Origin: Dipteris shenzhenensis
Lineage: Eukaryota; Polypodiophyta; Polypodiopsida; Gleicheniales
DNA: 64,000 nucleotides
NCBI GenBank assembly: GCA_047967505.1
Contig: CM106539.1
Strand: one strand, 5' to 3'
The notes below the pieces were generated by a model that had not been told where the DNA came from, made no database searches, and saw nothing but the letters and a program-made list of their open reading frames with translations. A program made the translations under genes and the position numbers. Each line of letters opens with the position of its first letter. Within the stretch, counting starts at the first letter, position 1. This document shows positions 35,970 through 46,949 of the stretch, in pieces.

Positions 35970-36004
<35 letters not shown>

Positions 36005-36265
36005 GCTATTGACACATAAGCAAACATATCAGAATGTAAAAGTATATATAAGTCTCTAAATATATGTAAATATAAAAGGTTCTATTAAATGTATATATAA
36101 GTCTCTATAAATACGTATGTATAAGACTCGATATATACGTTTTAAGTCTCTATTAATACGTAGATATAGAGTCTATTTACACGTAAATATATATATGTAT
36201 AAGACTCTATATACATTTCAAGTCTCACCTATATGTAAATGCATAAGTCTCTAATTATACATAAA
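35960..36265. repeat. AT microsatellite followed by an AAGTCTCTATAAATACGT-type array
   Basis: (AT)n at about 35967-36001, then about 260 bp of units built from ATATAAGTCTCTA, AATACGTATGTATAAGACTC and TATATACATTTCAAGTCTC up to about 36262. The units are degenerate with period about 45-60 bp. Confidence 0.8.
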
Positions 36266-36479
36266 GAGACTAAAGACCAGGTGAAGCTCTGTAAAGCAAG
36301 CATCAAGTCAAAATTGTTGATATGATCCAATCAGGAGTTGTGGGAACCAAGCAAAATAAACAACCCCTTAATATCAGGAGTCTCTAATCAGGAGTTGTCC
36401 TTCTTAATACACTTGCACCATATATGCTTGTCTTTATTGAGGTTTATTTGGGCATTTAACTCCCATCATTTGATTCATT

Positions 36480-37090
36480 GGGCAGTTCCAAAAAAATGAT
36501 ATTTGCCTACACATTTAAAGCAAAGATTTTATAGCTTAGCTTTTTCATAATCCTCTTTTAAAGGGACATGTTTGAGTTTGGTGTTTCTTGGAATGTGTCT
36601 AGAGAACTCTCTTTCTTGAATCACCCTTTCTTTTTAAATGGGGAAATTTATTGAATTGGGAACAAAATTCGTTTGTTACATTTTTCCAATTTTAGGTCTT
36701 CCTATTGGATCATCATAAATCTAGGCATATTTGATAGTATCTACTTCAAAGGTTTTGGTAGAACTTCTTCTCATCTCTACTTTGTAATTGTATTTAGTAG
36801 CCCTTACAAAATTTCTCTTGTTTTCTAAAAATTATCAATGCCTTTTAACGTGGATAGCTTCTCTATAATTGGCTATATATTGAACTAAAGAGTTTTTACC
36901 CATACTACATATATCCCAAGCTTCCCATGCCCTTCAAAGCTCATTTTTACATAGGAATTCCTTTAGGAATGCTTGTTCAAACTTGAACCAATACTTTAGG
37001 ATCTTGTCAGTCTCTCTAAGCCTCATCCACAATTTATATGCTTTATTTCCCAAGGAATTATTGCTTCCATGGAAACCTTGCCATTCTTGT
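36480..37090 (-). pseudogene. Ty3/gypsy gag relic with zinc-knuckle remnant
   Basis: On the - strand, about 37080-36690 reads LWMRLRETDKILKYWFKFEQ, AFLKEFLCKNEL, RAWEAWDICSMGKNSLVQYI and NYREAIHVKR, then TFEVDTIKYA and YDDPIGRP. This follows the usual plant gypsy gag pattern (W..F...F..+F.......+AW..W......S+..YI..YR.....). Downstream, about 36540-36490, NLCFKCVGKYHFFGT is a remnant of the CCHC nucleocapsid knuckle (C-x2-C...H) without its last Cys. Stops and frame changes are present. No pol was found next to it. Confidence 0.65.
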
Positions 37091-39370
37091 AAAAGGTATT
37101 TATAGCATCCTTATTTCTCTCTTTTTTTTCACATTATAAATTTATTTTTTTAGGTCTTTCAAGATCTTTAAGTTTTCTCTAACTATAAAGGTACATGCTT
37201 CAATTTGATGTGGGGGAGTCAGTGATATTCCAATAGTGATGTCTCTTCAAAACTCAGTATCTAAGATATAAGAGATAAAAATAAAAGATTAATACTCAGC
37301 TTATTGAGATGTATAAAGCTATCAATATATGCAACAATCAAACACATGCAATTCTCTTATTCTTTGAAATCTAATTGTCTCCTTTTATGCTTTTGAAGTA
37401 TTTCAATGAATATGAAGGTTTGTCATGGTCAATCTAAAGCTTAAAATCAGAAGATTGGTCAAAATGTATGTTTTTTAAATCATCTCTAGTTTTTTTTTGA
37501 AGTCTTTTAAAGTGTTTAGTTCCCCTTTTAATACTTGGAAATTTAGCAAATATTCCAAAGGAAAATAGTTAGTCCATTTTTTTTGGAGTTCTTGGTACAT
37601 GCCAGAAGTTTCATTGACTCTATTCTATGCCCGCAAGTGGTGCAAATGCATAGGGGAAAGTAGGTTTCTCATGTTAGATTCTTGAGGACAACACATCACT
37701 TTGAAGTGAAGGGAATATGTTTCTATATATTTGATGTGGATCTTAATTGTGAGCATGAAGCAACGAAGAAGAAAGAGAAGACTAGTATTTTTCTCCTTGC
37801 CATGCTTACAATGCTAGTCAGAAGGTTGTGGATGTAGTTGGTCTACAGGGCCTCAATCTCACCTATGTTCTAGAACTTACCTGATTGTATTCCCACTAAT
37901 GTTATTAGATCTTGGCATCAATTCTACATTATTAGTTTGCAGAGGCATTGCACAAGGTTAGTTCAAATTCAAAATGTAAGCAAGGGAATTGGATTGTGTC
38001 ACGACCATCAGCAAGGAGGGATCAGCACAACAAAGTTTGCATGATGAGGGGATTGAGAGAAGTTAGGCACTAAGTTTTTGGTTATCTTACACCTTTGATA
38101 TTGATCCTTAGGGTATAACGGTCCCTGCTTCAATAGCCAATGATCCGAATGTAAAAACTGATCACACTCCAAAAAGTAACGAGGATGACCAAACACCTAA
38201 TAGTTTATCTAGATTAAGACATGAATCCTAAAACCTACCCACATATCTAGATAAATTTAGTCTCATCCTATAATAGTTAAGCATATTTTGGTCTATATGA
38301 CCTCAGTTTCCAAATGTTCAAAAAGACTGGGGACAAGGTGGATAATAGGTAAATTAGAAGAGGCCCTTATGTTGGGTGAAGTGAACGTTCCCACACTACA
38401 TGATTTTGAGACCGAGTCCATAGATCTATGTGTGATACATCAAGCCTAAATTGTAAGTTCTAGTTTGGGTCATTGTTTGCTTGGGTATAGCCATTTTTGG
38501 TGAGGTTCAAGGACTTTTTTGTATATAGGTATCTTGCATGACCCATAACTTATGCATTGCTCAACCGAATTCGACAAACTTTGTCTTCAAGTTGTAGTAC
38601 ACATTGCAAACTTGAACATGAGAGCAAAAAATTATGGGAATAAGGACTTGGAATAAGACCATTAAAGCATTAAAAGTGCTATGTTGCATGTGAAGCATGC
38701 ATCCTGAAGACTATAGGATATAGCAATTTATTCAAAATCATCAAAATTTTATTCTATGCATACATGCAACCAAGTAATCATTCAAAAGTACACTACATGA
38801 GCTTCTCCTCAACCCAAGGACACACCTAAATGACATTAGGCGTGGGTTATGGGCCTCCAATTTTGCGCTAAAGTGATGCATACCCATTTGAGGGCACGCT
38901 CCATAACTTTTTTTTTATTTGTTGAAAACCAAAACGGATCAAAAATTTGGAATCCAAACTAGTGGAACTATTGCATGGTGGTCTTAAAACATTGATAGTT
39001 GTTTGTATTGGTATCTAGATTCACCCTAAAATGGAAGAAGTTGGAAAAGTGCAATTTGTGCATGTGAAAATGTATTTTGATAAATCCAACACTATTTATA
39101 ATTTTGAATTGTTTCTTTTTCCATGCACTTGCTTGCTATATGGCTTATAAGCATGTCAAAGGTCATTGCATTTAATAATGTACAGCATCATCAAACCCGA
39201 TAGTGTGTCCTTTGGCCTATTTGTGTTTTGAAGCATTTTAGGCCACATTGCACTTGTTTAGGATATCCAATTCTGCTGATGTGTATCGTCGGAGGGGGGA
39301 AAACTAGCGATTGAAATTTCACTACTCTCGCGAATTTTGAATTTTCACACCTCCCGCCATCAAATCTTGG
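37091..39370. other. Unassigned intergenic sequence
   Basis: AT-rich, with no gene, RNA or clear repeat seen. It may be the remainder of the gypsy element around the gag relic. Confidence 0.4.
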
Positions 39371-39374
39371 AAGA

Positions 39375-39990
39375 TTAAGTACTTGAAACCTGCCCCCTCC
39401 CTGCAAATGCCCTACAGCCTGCATGCACCTCAACATGACCTTGCACAGACTTTAGTTTGCCATTGTCTTCTTTCAGGTAAGTTGTCTCTGACCTACAAGC
39501 CTTGCTCAACCATTTGACCAACAGAAACCAGGTTCTTGGTGATGTTCGGGACATGAAACACATCAGACAAGTATTTCTTTTTCCCATCCTGCATAGACAA
39601 AGGAATTTTGCCAATCTGCACAATAGGATGTGTAGTATCATCAGCAGTCTCCACAAATCCTAGTTTTTCCATTTTCCTTGCATCTTGCATCCATTCAGCA
39701 TGACCTATCATGTGGTTTGATGCACCTGAGTCAACATACCACACATCATTGCTTTCTTCTGCACTTGTCACAGAATTTATCATATGCTGTACCATAAACA
39801 AATGTTCATTTCTGACATCACCCTGTCTACTAGAGGATGCATAATTGCCTTGCTGCAATTTTCCATTCATAATGTCATTCTGCTTTTTGTAGCAGTCTTT
39901 AGCCATATGCCCCATTTTACCACAGTCACGTACAGTCATTTGCTTGATTCTTCCATGCCTGATGCCAATCTGCTTGACTCATAGGAGTCC
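39375..39990 (-). pseudogene. Ty1/Copia gag end and protease relic
   Basis: Frame 39939-39493 on the - strand starts with the nucleocapsid knuckle RDCGKMGHMAKDCYKKQ. The first Cys of C-x2-C-x4-H-x4-C is Val here, perhaps through a one-base slip. Then VWYVDSGASNHMIGH (about 39748-39704) gives the aspartic protease active site (D-S-G-A-S) of Copia elements. DVFHVPNITKNLVSVGQ and MVEQGL follow, the usual start of the protease-integrase spacer. After 39493 the frame shifts and continues to about 39375 (LKEDNGKLKSVQGHVEV). The rest of the polyprotein is absent. Confidence 0.85.
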
Positions 39991-41004
39991 AGGTCAGTGC
40001 AACGCACGCTTGCAAAGTCTTGTGCGATTTGGTGAAGGATTCTCGGAGTTATAGATCTCTGTGTCAACGTTTTTCTTCTCTACTACAGATTTCTTCACAT
40101 TTTCACATAGGTACTGTGACAAGAAAATCAAGAGTCTTTCCCCTTGGAGCCCATAGGGGCCCTCTCTTTTCCATATGTCAACATCCTCCATATACCACCT
40201 TGGAATTCTAGAAGGATTCCTCTTGACTTTACACTCTTCCACACTTCTCCGCATGCCCTCCATGTGCTTGGCATATGCTCTCCATATTATTTTAGTACAT
40301 TATGGAGGCCATGTAGTCATCTGGCCCACTCAAAATACATGACTCAATTTTATTTTTCCAATTACAAAGCAAATAATATATCTCTCAAACCATTCTATCC
40401 CTATACCAAGGTATTTATAATTCATACCCATGGTATTTACAATGATGCACTCCACTCATAATCACATTTGCAATCATTTTCACTAATTATTCTAATTGGT
40501 ATCAAACCCACATTAATGATTACATGAAATAAAGTAGTCGACATCAAAAGATTGACAAGCTGCAACGAGAGTAGCCGCAAAGAGCCGTCTCCCGCCACCA
40601 ACTTCTCCGTCACGCTTATTGGTTCTTTGTCTCCATGGCTAGCTTTTGTCATGGTGTATCCTTGCCTCAATCAAATACATAGTATACCATTGGATAAAGA
40701 GAAGGATTTCCTTGATCAGAGGTACAAGATATTGCTGGAGAAATATAAGGTCCTCGATCACATACATTATGTGAAGATGTATCATGTGCAAAACTATAAA
40801 TGCTCTTTATATATTGAAGATAAGCATCTATCTCCACATCCAAGTGAGTAGAATCTAGCAACGATTGGCTATATGCACACAACAATGGATTAGTATACTT
40901 GGATACCATCCAAACTTCACTTAAACGGTATGTGAGATTTACCTCCTTATTGACAACTTCACAATGAGCAAAAGGAGAAGACATAATGCAAGCATCTTCA
41001 AATT
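39991..41004. other. Unassigned sequence left of the inversion breakpoint
   Basis: May hold the 5' part of the Copia relic (its gag would be expected at 39990-40600 on the - strand), but no gag motif is visible. The region ends at about 41004, where the inverted LINE half begins. Confidence 0.35.
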
Positions 41005-41845
41005 GAATAAGCGGTAGTTGCCTTGACTCCTAGATGTCTTCGTAGGAAAACTTTCTGCATTTTTTCAATCTCATTCCATGTGGAGAGAGAGATGCTGCCC
41101 CCCCATACTTCTACTCCGATAACACTGTTTGAACCACATGTGCATCAAACAATATATTCCGAATCTTCTAGTTCCAGGTGTCAGTGTGCCTACAGTCGTT
41201 TTCAATTTGATAGTACTTCCCCCAACCTGTATCCAGCCTTCTTTGTGCACATTGCCACCATCTGTGATCAGCTGGTATGTCAATTCCCAAATATTTAAAG
41301 GTATCGACGTATTCAATGGGCTGCCCCTCAAAGCTGATAACTGGGGGATGTATGCTGGCTACTGTCTCCCACACGTTGTCCTCCGACGAAGGAAGAGGTC
41401 GATGACTAGTGGGAGGGGTCGCCTCATGAAACTCAATGCTGTGAACGCACAGGCCCTGTATCCTGTATGCTGTGAATGCACAAGCTCTGTACCCTGTATG
41501 CTGGATCTAGCTTGGCCCCATTGGCCAATATAAAACTTGTCAAGTCTGACCAAAGAAAGAGAGCCATGGAAAACCCCGGACCAAGAGAACTGAAGACTGT
41601 CAGCCAAGTGACAAAAGTCGTCCAATCGAGCTGCATCGTGAAGTCCAGCATGCAAAACAAAACTATCCCACTCCACTCTCTCCCTATCAGAAAGGCCACC
41701 CTCTGTCTAGCCCGACTTGTCTTCTCCAACAATCCAGGTGTCTGCCTGAGGAAGGGACTCTCTGAGCTGTCTCCAAAAAGCACGTCTGTGGGCTGGATCC
41801 ATGGGAGAGGTAGGAAGAATCTGCAATAGGACTGGCACGTTCTGA
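41005..41845 (-). mobile_element. LINE, 5' half, on the inverted segment
   Basis: On the - strand from about 41840: ILPTSPMDPAHRRAFWRQLR, TWIVGEDKSG and HLADSLQFSWSG, then LSLVRLDKFYIGQWG. These are the C-terminal half of a LINE endonuclease (usually ...GDFN..., F.W., RLDR.YVG). An internal deletion removes the RT core. From 41374: HPPVISFEGQPIEYVDTFKY, LGIDIPADHRWW, then EVWGGSISLSTWNEIEKMQ and RRHLGVKATTAYSI (ending at about 41005), which is the RT thumb and beyond. The next expected residues (LLLETGRRPIE) are not here but on the + strand at 43998. A 31-bp tandem duplication lies at 41438-41499. Confidence 0.82.
41438..41499. repeat. 31-bp tandem duplication within the LINE
   Basis: GCTGTGAAYGCACARGCYCTGTAYCCTGTAT occurs at 41438-41468 and 41469-41499 with four differences. 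It sits at the endonuclease-RT deletion scar. Confidence 0.85.
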
Positions 41846-41849
41846 ACTG

Positions 41850-42531
41850 CTTATCCTACTAGCTAGCGTGAAGTTGTGAAGCACATATTTTGAGATGGAT
41901 TGAACCACGTGATCTACAAGCTCTCTTGGCTAGGTGCCCTTATATAATAGTAGCCATCTCTTTTTATTCAATCCTTCAACATTGATATTTTCAAATGTCC
42001 TCCATTTTAGAATAACATGGTTGTCTTTCCTCATTTCATTTGGACATACATTGCATTACTTCTTCTTCAGCTTCAAATTGCAATGCTTGCATGTGCCGTG
42101 AATGCATTTAATCCTGTGCCACTCATGGTCTCTCTTTGGACAAACCACTGGCTCCCACAAAGAACTTAGGCTACAAAACCTACCCTCCGTTGCAACACAC
42201 GATGAGGATCCATGTGGCCTACAGACTGCACATTCATCGAGGAGGAATGGGATCAATCCCCATGGAGCAATGCTCCAACACGACTAGATCTCAAGTCATT
42301 CATAGCATGTTAGGCCAGATCAAAGTCTATGTGTGTTTTGCAACAACAAACATTCATGTCTTTGAGTTTCCTGACGTACCAGGGCTTACAATGCTCAAAG
42401 CTCCTCTGCCTAATTGAAATGTTTGGATTCTGATCCATAAAGTTGAGATACAACTCCGTCTGCTGACCAACATGTGAGAACAACAGAATAGTGAGCCCCC
42501 TTTTTGCTACTACTAAAAGAAGACAAAACAC
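41850..42531 (-). pseudogene. Cys-rich transposase-like gene, N-terminal half, on the inverted segment
   Basis: On the - strand: LYLNFMDQNPNISIRQRSFE, HCKPWYVRKLKDMNVCCCKT and HIDFDLA (42470-42310). Next is SLWEPVVCPKRDHEWHRIKC, IHGTCKHCNLKLKKK (about 42170-42056), then LVDHVVQSISKYVLHNFTLA (about 41915-41860). I recall a widespread but, to me, unnamed eukaryotic family with the same order: a 'F..LRP..V......C.C..H.N' motif, a Cys-rich 'C......H...C..G.C..C' motif, then a 'F..H....' motif and a DGxxxQFK domain. The C-terminal half lies at 44829-45820 on the opposite strand. Stop codons interrupt it, for example after DFDLA and near 42230. The LINE starts immediately after its last residue. 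Confidence 0.6.
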
Positions 42532-42559
42532 AGTCTAATTAAAGTATATAATGAAGCAA

Positions 42560-43200
42560 AATAATTTTCAACCACCGCGCTGGTTTAGTACAGTCACAAT
42601 TTCAATCACCGAGCTGGTTTAGGACAGGAGCTGGTTTAGGACACGTTTAGAACAGTCACAATTTCAACCACTAGGATGGTTTAGCTTGACAGTCTCAACT
42701 TCACATATTAGACAATAATAACTATATTGCTTTTTATTTCTGAATTTCACCATTAGAAAATAACAATATATTGCTTTTCATTTTTGAATTTCACAATTTA
42801 ACAGTGGTATATGACCCAAATAGCGGGAAATCAAATTTAATGAATTTAAGTACTAAGAAACACAATAATTTCAACCATCGGGCTAGTCAATAACTAATGT
42901 CGGTTTGACCACGCTAGTTCAGGACAATCACATGACTGGTGATTGAGCTGAAGCAGCCATGGTTGCATGATGTTCCAACCACCGGGCTGGTTTAGTAAAA
43001 TAATAATATATTGCGAAATATATTGTTGTTAATTTTTGCTCAACCGTGCCACCGAGTTGGACAACAAGTAATGTCTGTTCAACCACACTGGTTCAAGACA
43101 ATCACATAATTGGTGATTGAGCTGAAGCAGCCTATGGTTGCATGATGATGCTCCAACCATCAGGCTAGTTTAGGACAATCACATTTAGTCCAAGCCTGGT
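42560..43200. repeat. Dispersed ACCACCGnGCTGGTTTAG boxes (left array)
   Basis: Copies or close variants at about 42574 (ACCACCGCGCTGGTTTAG), 42606 (TCACCGAGCTGGTTTAG), 42668, 42876, 42980 (ACCACCGGGCTGGTTTAG), 43050 and 43165 (ACCATCAGGCTAGTTTAG). The segments between (ACAGTCACAATTTCAA, TTGCTTTTYATTTYTGAATTTCACMATT, GATTGAGCTGAAGCAGCC) are also repeated two or three times. The motif is an imperfect palindrome (ACCA...TGGT). Confidence 0.8.
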
Positions 43201-43250
43201 TTAAGAAATGAAGCAAGTAAAGTGTTGGTAGGGTTGTTACTCTACAAACT

Positions 43251-43616
43251 TTAGGTGTAGGCTAAATCTTGAGAAGACTCGAGACTGGTAATCACTTGAA
43301 TAGCCTGATGTTGATGCCTCGAATGCTCCCACCAATCATGACACCACAACTTGTGTTCTTCGCTCCAATGGCAATGATTGAATGCATGCATCTGCAACTG
43401 CTTCTTGTTTCTACTTTGCAAGGAGTCTTCTTTCTTCTCGTTGCTTCTCCCTTCGTAGATGTTGCAAAAGTGTCTTCCATTGCCAATTCGATACCATGCC
43501 AGTGCTTTCCTCGATCCGCACTTTGTTCCTTGTGCCTTGACTTGGCTTTTCAACTTTCTTGTCTCACAACCTCTGTTTGCTTCTCTTGCAAGCCATGGCG
43601 AGCTGCATTTTGCCAT
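43251..43616 (-). CDS. Uncertain basic reading frame upstream of the Cys-rich gene
   Basis: 121 codons on the - strand, Lys/Arg/Cys/His-rich (MAKCSSPWLAREANRGCETR at the start). The overlapping + strand frame (43269-43964) is Cys/Leu-rich and looks like its shadow, or the reverse. On the - strand it would lie just upstream of the Cys-rich transposase-like gene, on the other side of the box array, so it may be an N-terminal exon. There is no recognised domain. Confidence 0.25.
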   Translation of the reverse strand: MAKCSSPWLAREANRGCETRKLKSQVKAQGTKCGSRKALAWYRIGNGRHFCNIYEGRSNEKKEDSLQSRNKKQLQMHAFNHCHWSEEHKLWCHDWWEHSRHQHQAIQVITSLESSQDLAYT

Positions 43617-43997
43617 TTACGCCATGGCCACGATCAGTCCAAAATAGACCAACAGAACCTAGCTTGTGAGGCAAACAAAGAATTAGCAGTTTTGGCTCAT
43701 CTCCGATCCACCAGAACAATTGATTTGAAAATGGTAGCCTATGTGATCGGGTTCAATAGACGAGTGTCCAAACATAGGAAGAAATCAAAGAATACCAAAT
43801 GGTTGAAATGGTTGCTTCCAATGGGCTTTTCCTGCTCCTGCTGCTACTTTCGGGCTTCAGGTCTAGAAGAGCTTTGGAAGGCAATGGAAACTCACGAGAT
43901 ATTTTGTAGCAACGCCAGAGTCTTAAGAAGAAAATTGAAATTGCATTTTGAGCTCAGAAGATGAGTAAAGAGTCCAAGAAAAGGGAATGGCAGCACA

Positions 43998-44820
43998 TCC
44001 TCTTATTGGAAACGGGCAGGCAGCCAATTGAATTCCATGCACTGATCAGAGTGATGCAGTACCTAGTGGAAGTACAACAAATGCCAAAAGAAAGATTGCC
44101 ACATAGAGCATGGACTGCTAGTATGAAACTTCAGAAGAATCATAAAAGCAAGATCATCTGCACAGGATGGGGGACAGATATAAGGAAATGGTTCAATAGA
44201 TGGAAAGTGGAATCATACCTGACGATGCCCCCTAAAAAGGTCAAGATGCAAGAATTCCAGTTGTCCCTACTATGCACTCTACAAACCCAATGGTTGACAT
44301 CAAAAAAGAGGACCAAGCTAGAATACTATCAAGATCAAATAAATCCTTTACGCTGGTCATCTTTCATGACACCAGATGCCCCTGCTTAGCCATACATCAG
44401 TACTCCCATACCTCTTCTCTATCGCAAGAATATTTCCAGATTCCGCACACGGTCACATACCTTTGCAATAGAGACAGGAGCTTGGCTAAATCTGCCGCAA
44501 CATGTCAGAGTTTGCAGATTTTGTGATTCGCAGACAGTAGAGATAGAGGCACATATAGCCCTACACTGCCCCCGATATGTACACATCAGAGACGACTATC
44601 AGCAGATACTGGCACACACACCACTCAGATCTCGTCAATTCTCTCCACTGCCTCTCCAACAGCGTTGGGATCTTTTGTCACTCGTCTTTTTTTGTACCAT
44701 CAACGCACCATTTCTACATTTCAGATGATAAGGAACATGACACCTTATTTGTGTAGCATGCTTTTCTACTGCATTGAGATTGTCTAAAAAAGGAAAATCC
44801 CCATGCAAAAAATATAAAAC
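43998..44820 (+). mobile_element. LINE, 3' half, outside the inversion
   Basis: The + strand resumes the LINE exactly where the - strand half stops: ILLLETGRQPIEFHALIRVM (from 43998), then QYLVEVQQMPKERLPHRAWT and KLQKNHKSKIICTGWGTDIR. After a frameshift, about 44450-44727 reads WLNLPQHVRVCRFCDSQTVE, IEAHIALHCPRY and RWDLLSLVFFCTINAPFLHF, ending in a stop: the C-x2-C...H-x4-C zinc motif of the LINE C-terminus. An A-rich tail (AAAAAAGG...CAAAAAATATAAAAC) ends at about 44819. The transposase-like gene resumes directly afterwards. Confidence 0.85.
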
Positions 44821-44828
44821 AACATTGG

Positions 44829-45880
44829 GTGTGGTTAGATGGTGCTGCCTCTCAATTTAAATCTACCCGTGGATTCTACTTCGTCTCAAGGTTCAAATCC
44901 CTTACCGGTCTAGACATGATGTGGAATTTCTTTGGGTCTAGCCATGGCAAGGGTGAACATGATGGATGCGTTGCTGTTATTAAGCAAGCTCTATTTAAAC
45001 ACCAATTAGCATGCCCTCAAGAAAAACTCAATGATGCCCATGATGTTGTAACATGGCTTATAGCCAACCTCTCCACAGGTGCACATTCAACATACGGTAA
45101 ACAAAGCCTTAAGAATATTGTAGTATGCAGAGTGTTCCATGAAGTGAAAGTGGATGAAGTGCAAAGGAGAAGCTGACACGATTGCAAGAAAATTAAAGGA
45201 GTTCGTGGTTTGCACAGCATATGGGGCTTTTCAAACACCCAACTGATTAAAACAAGAAAATTTTCTTGTTTCTATAGTGTGTGCATCATAGGGGATCATG
45301 ATGATTGTGAGAACATTGCAACTGTGAATACATGGGAGCAATTTCAAGTTTTCCCTCTACGTTCAGATGGAGTGACAAACAATGGAGAGACAAACAACTC
45401 GCCATAGTTTGGGGAGAGTTTCAGTGACCTCACTGACTGTCTAGAAGAGGGGGATAACTTTGCAGTTGTCGCAACATATGGGGAGAATGAGAAAGATGAC
45501 CCATACTTTCTGTTGTAGTGCACAAAACCTAAGCACAAGGTTGAGGCAACATTTAAGGATAATTGGAAAACAACCTATGAGAAGTGGGATGTAGTAGTCG
45601 GAGATTTTTGGTACAAAAAAACATCCAAGAGAGGTCGCAATTATGAACTGCTACATAAGAGTCCACAAACATGTGTGTACTTTCATTTAGTAAGATTTTT
45701 TAAGTTCCAGATGCAACGTGTGCCACAACGAAAAAAGGGCAAGAGTGTCTTCAAATTGGATTTAGACACACATGAGCACATCTTGGGGTGTTGTGGAGTA
45801 GTGGATGAGGACGACTGAGATAATACTAAGAAAATGTATGTAGTCTCATTGCAAGGAAACAATATGTCCACTTGTCGTAG
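44829..45880 (+). pseudogene. Cys-rich transposase-like gene, C-terminal half
   Basis: 44829-45176 encodes WLDGAASQFKSTRGFYFVSR, then WNFFGSSHGKGEHDGCVAVI and KQALFKHQLACP. The D-G-x3-Q-F-K and S-H-G-K-G-x2-D-G motifs are conserved in a family found in plants and animals whose spacing of Asp and His residues recalls DDE/RNase H-fold nucleases; I cannot assign it to a named transposase superfamily. Beyond a stop at 45175, coding continues: SFSDLTDCLEEGDNFAVVAT (about 45415-45475), CTKPKHKVEATFKDNW (about 45520-45570), KKTSKRGRNYELL, then VYFHLVRFFKFQMQRVPQRK (about 45674-45735) and HEHILGCCGVVDEDD (about 45770-45818). There are at least three stops. The N-terminal half is at 41850-42531 on the other strand. 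Confidence 0.7.
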
Positions 45881-45924
45881 AAAATGGAATTTGTATTTGA
45901 GACTATGCTTCTTGTACATCCCAA

Positions 45925-46790
45925 ACAACCACCGTGCTGGTTTTATTAAATTGTTTTTGTGAATCCGAAACGGTAAATCCCATGCTTGTTTTTAGCATAT
46001 CCTAACAACCACCGCGCTGGTTTCCCATAATGAATCCACACATTCTACAAATCCATTCATCTTGTAATAATAGAAGCAATCTTGCACTACTACCGTGCAT
46101 TTGTAAACTACTGCTGTGCTATCCTAAAATTTATTGCACAATGCTATACTAAAACAGTCCCCTTTAGAGTGTTTATTGTTTTGTTAACCATCAGATTTCA
46201 TCCCATGCTTGTTTTTAGTATATCCGAACAACCACCAGAATGGTTTCCCATAACGAATCCACACATTCTACAAATCCATTCATCTTGTAATAATAGAAGT
46301 AAACCACTGCATTGGTGGTGGCTATTAATATCAATCAACCACCATGCTGGCGATAACTTATCTTGCACTACTACCGTGCTATCCTTACACTACTACCGTG
46401 CTATCCTAAAATTTATTGCACATTACTATACTAAAACAGTTCCCTTTAGACTATTTATTGTATTGTTAACCGTCAGATTTCCATCCCATGCTTGTTTTTA
46501 GTATATCCCAATAACCACCGTGCTGGTTTTCCATAATGAATCCACACAAATCCATTCATCTTGTAATAATAGAAGCAAATCACCACGCTGGTGGCTATTA
46601 ATATCCTAGTGCAACCAACCACGATGGCGATAACTTATCCTACATTACTACCGTGCTATCCCTACACTACTGCCATGCTATCCTTAAATTTGTTGTAAAG
46701 TGCTATACTAAAACAATGCCCTTTAGACTGGTTATCGTTAACCCCATCAGATTTCAACCACCGGGCTACTTAAAACATTTAAGTACTAAC
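45925..46790. repeat. Right array: tandem units with ACCACCGnGCTGGTTT boxes
   Basis: About three diverged units of 220-285 bp. Each has CATGCTTGTTTTTAGYATATCC (45980, 46204, 46488 areas), then CAACCACCGTGCTGGTTTYCCATAA, then AATCCATTCATCTTGTAATAATAGAAG (46048, 46270, 46548 areas), then CTACCGTGCTATCC copies and AAATTTATTGCACAATRCTATACTAAAACAG. The box is the same as in the left array and at 51 kb. Frames here (46082-46501) are not genes. Confidence 0.85.
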
Positions 46791-46949
46791 ATGAAATTAG
46801 GGACCCCCGAATTGAATTTGGGCCCTTATTAATTAATTTGTGCGGGGGCGAAATTGGTGAAGGCGATTAAGGTATGTAAGAGGTGGGGGCGGAAATGTCT
46901 GATTAAGGTATGTTATGACTGAATCGAGAAGTGCCTCCACATCCAAAAT

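Noticed and set aside
35960-36265. A CRISPR-like array of regularly spaced repeats
   Set aside because: Units are degenerate AT-rich tandem repeats without unique spacers, in a plant nuclear context.
43269-43964. A 231-codon + strand frame as a real gene
   Set aside because: Cys/Leu-rich without motifs; it crosses the apparent inversion breakpoint neighbourhood and overlaps a - strand frame that fits the local gene order better.
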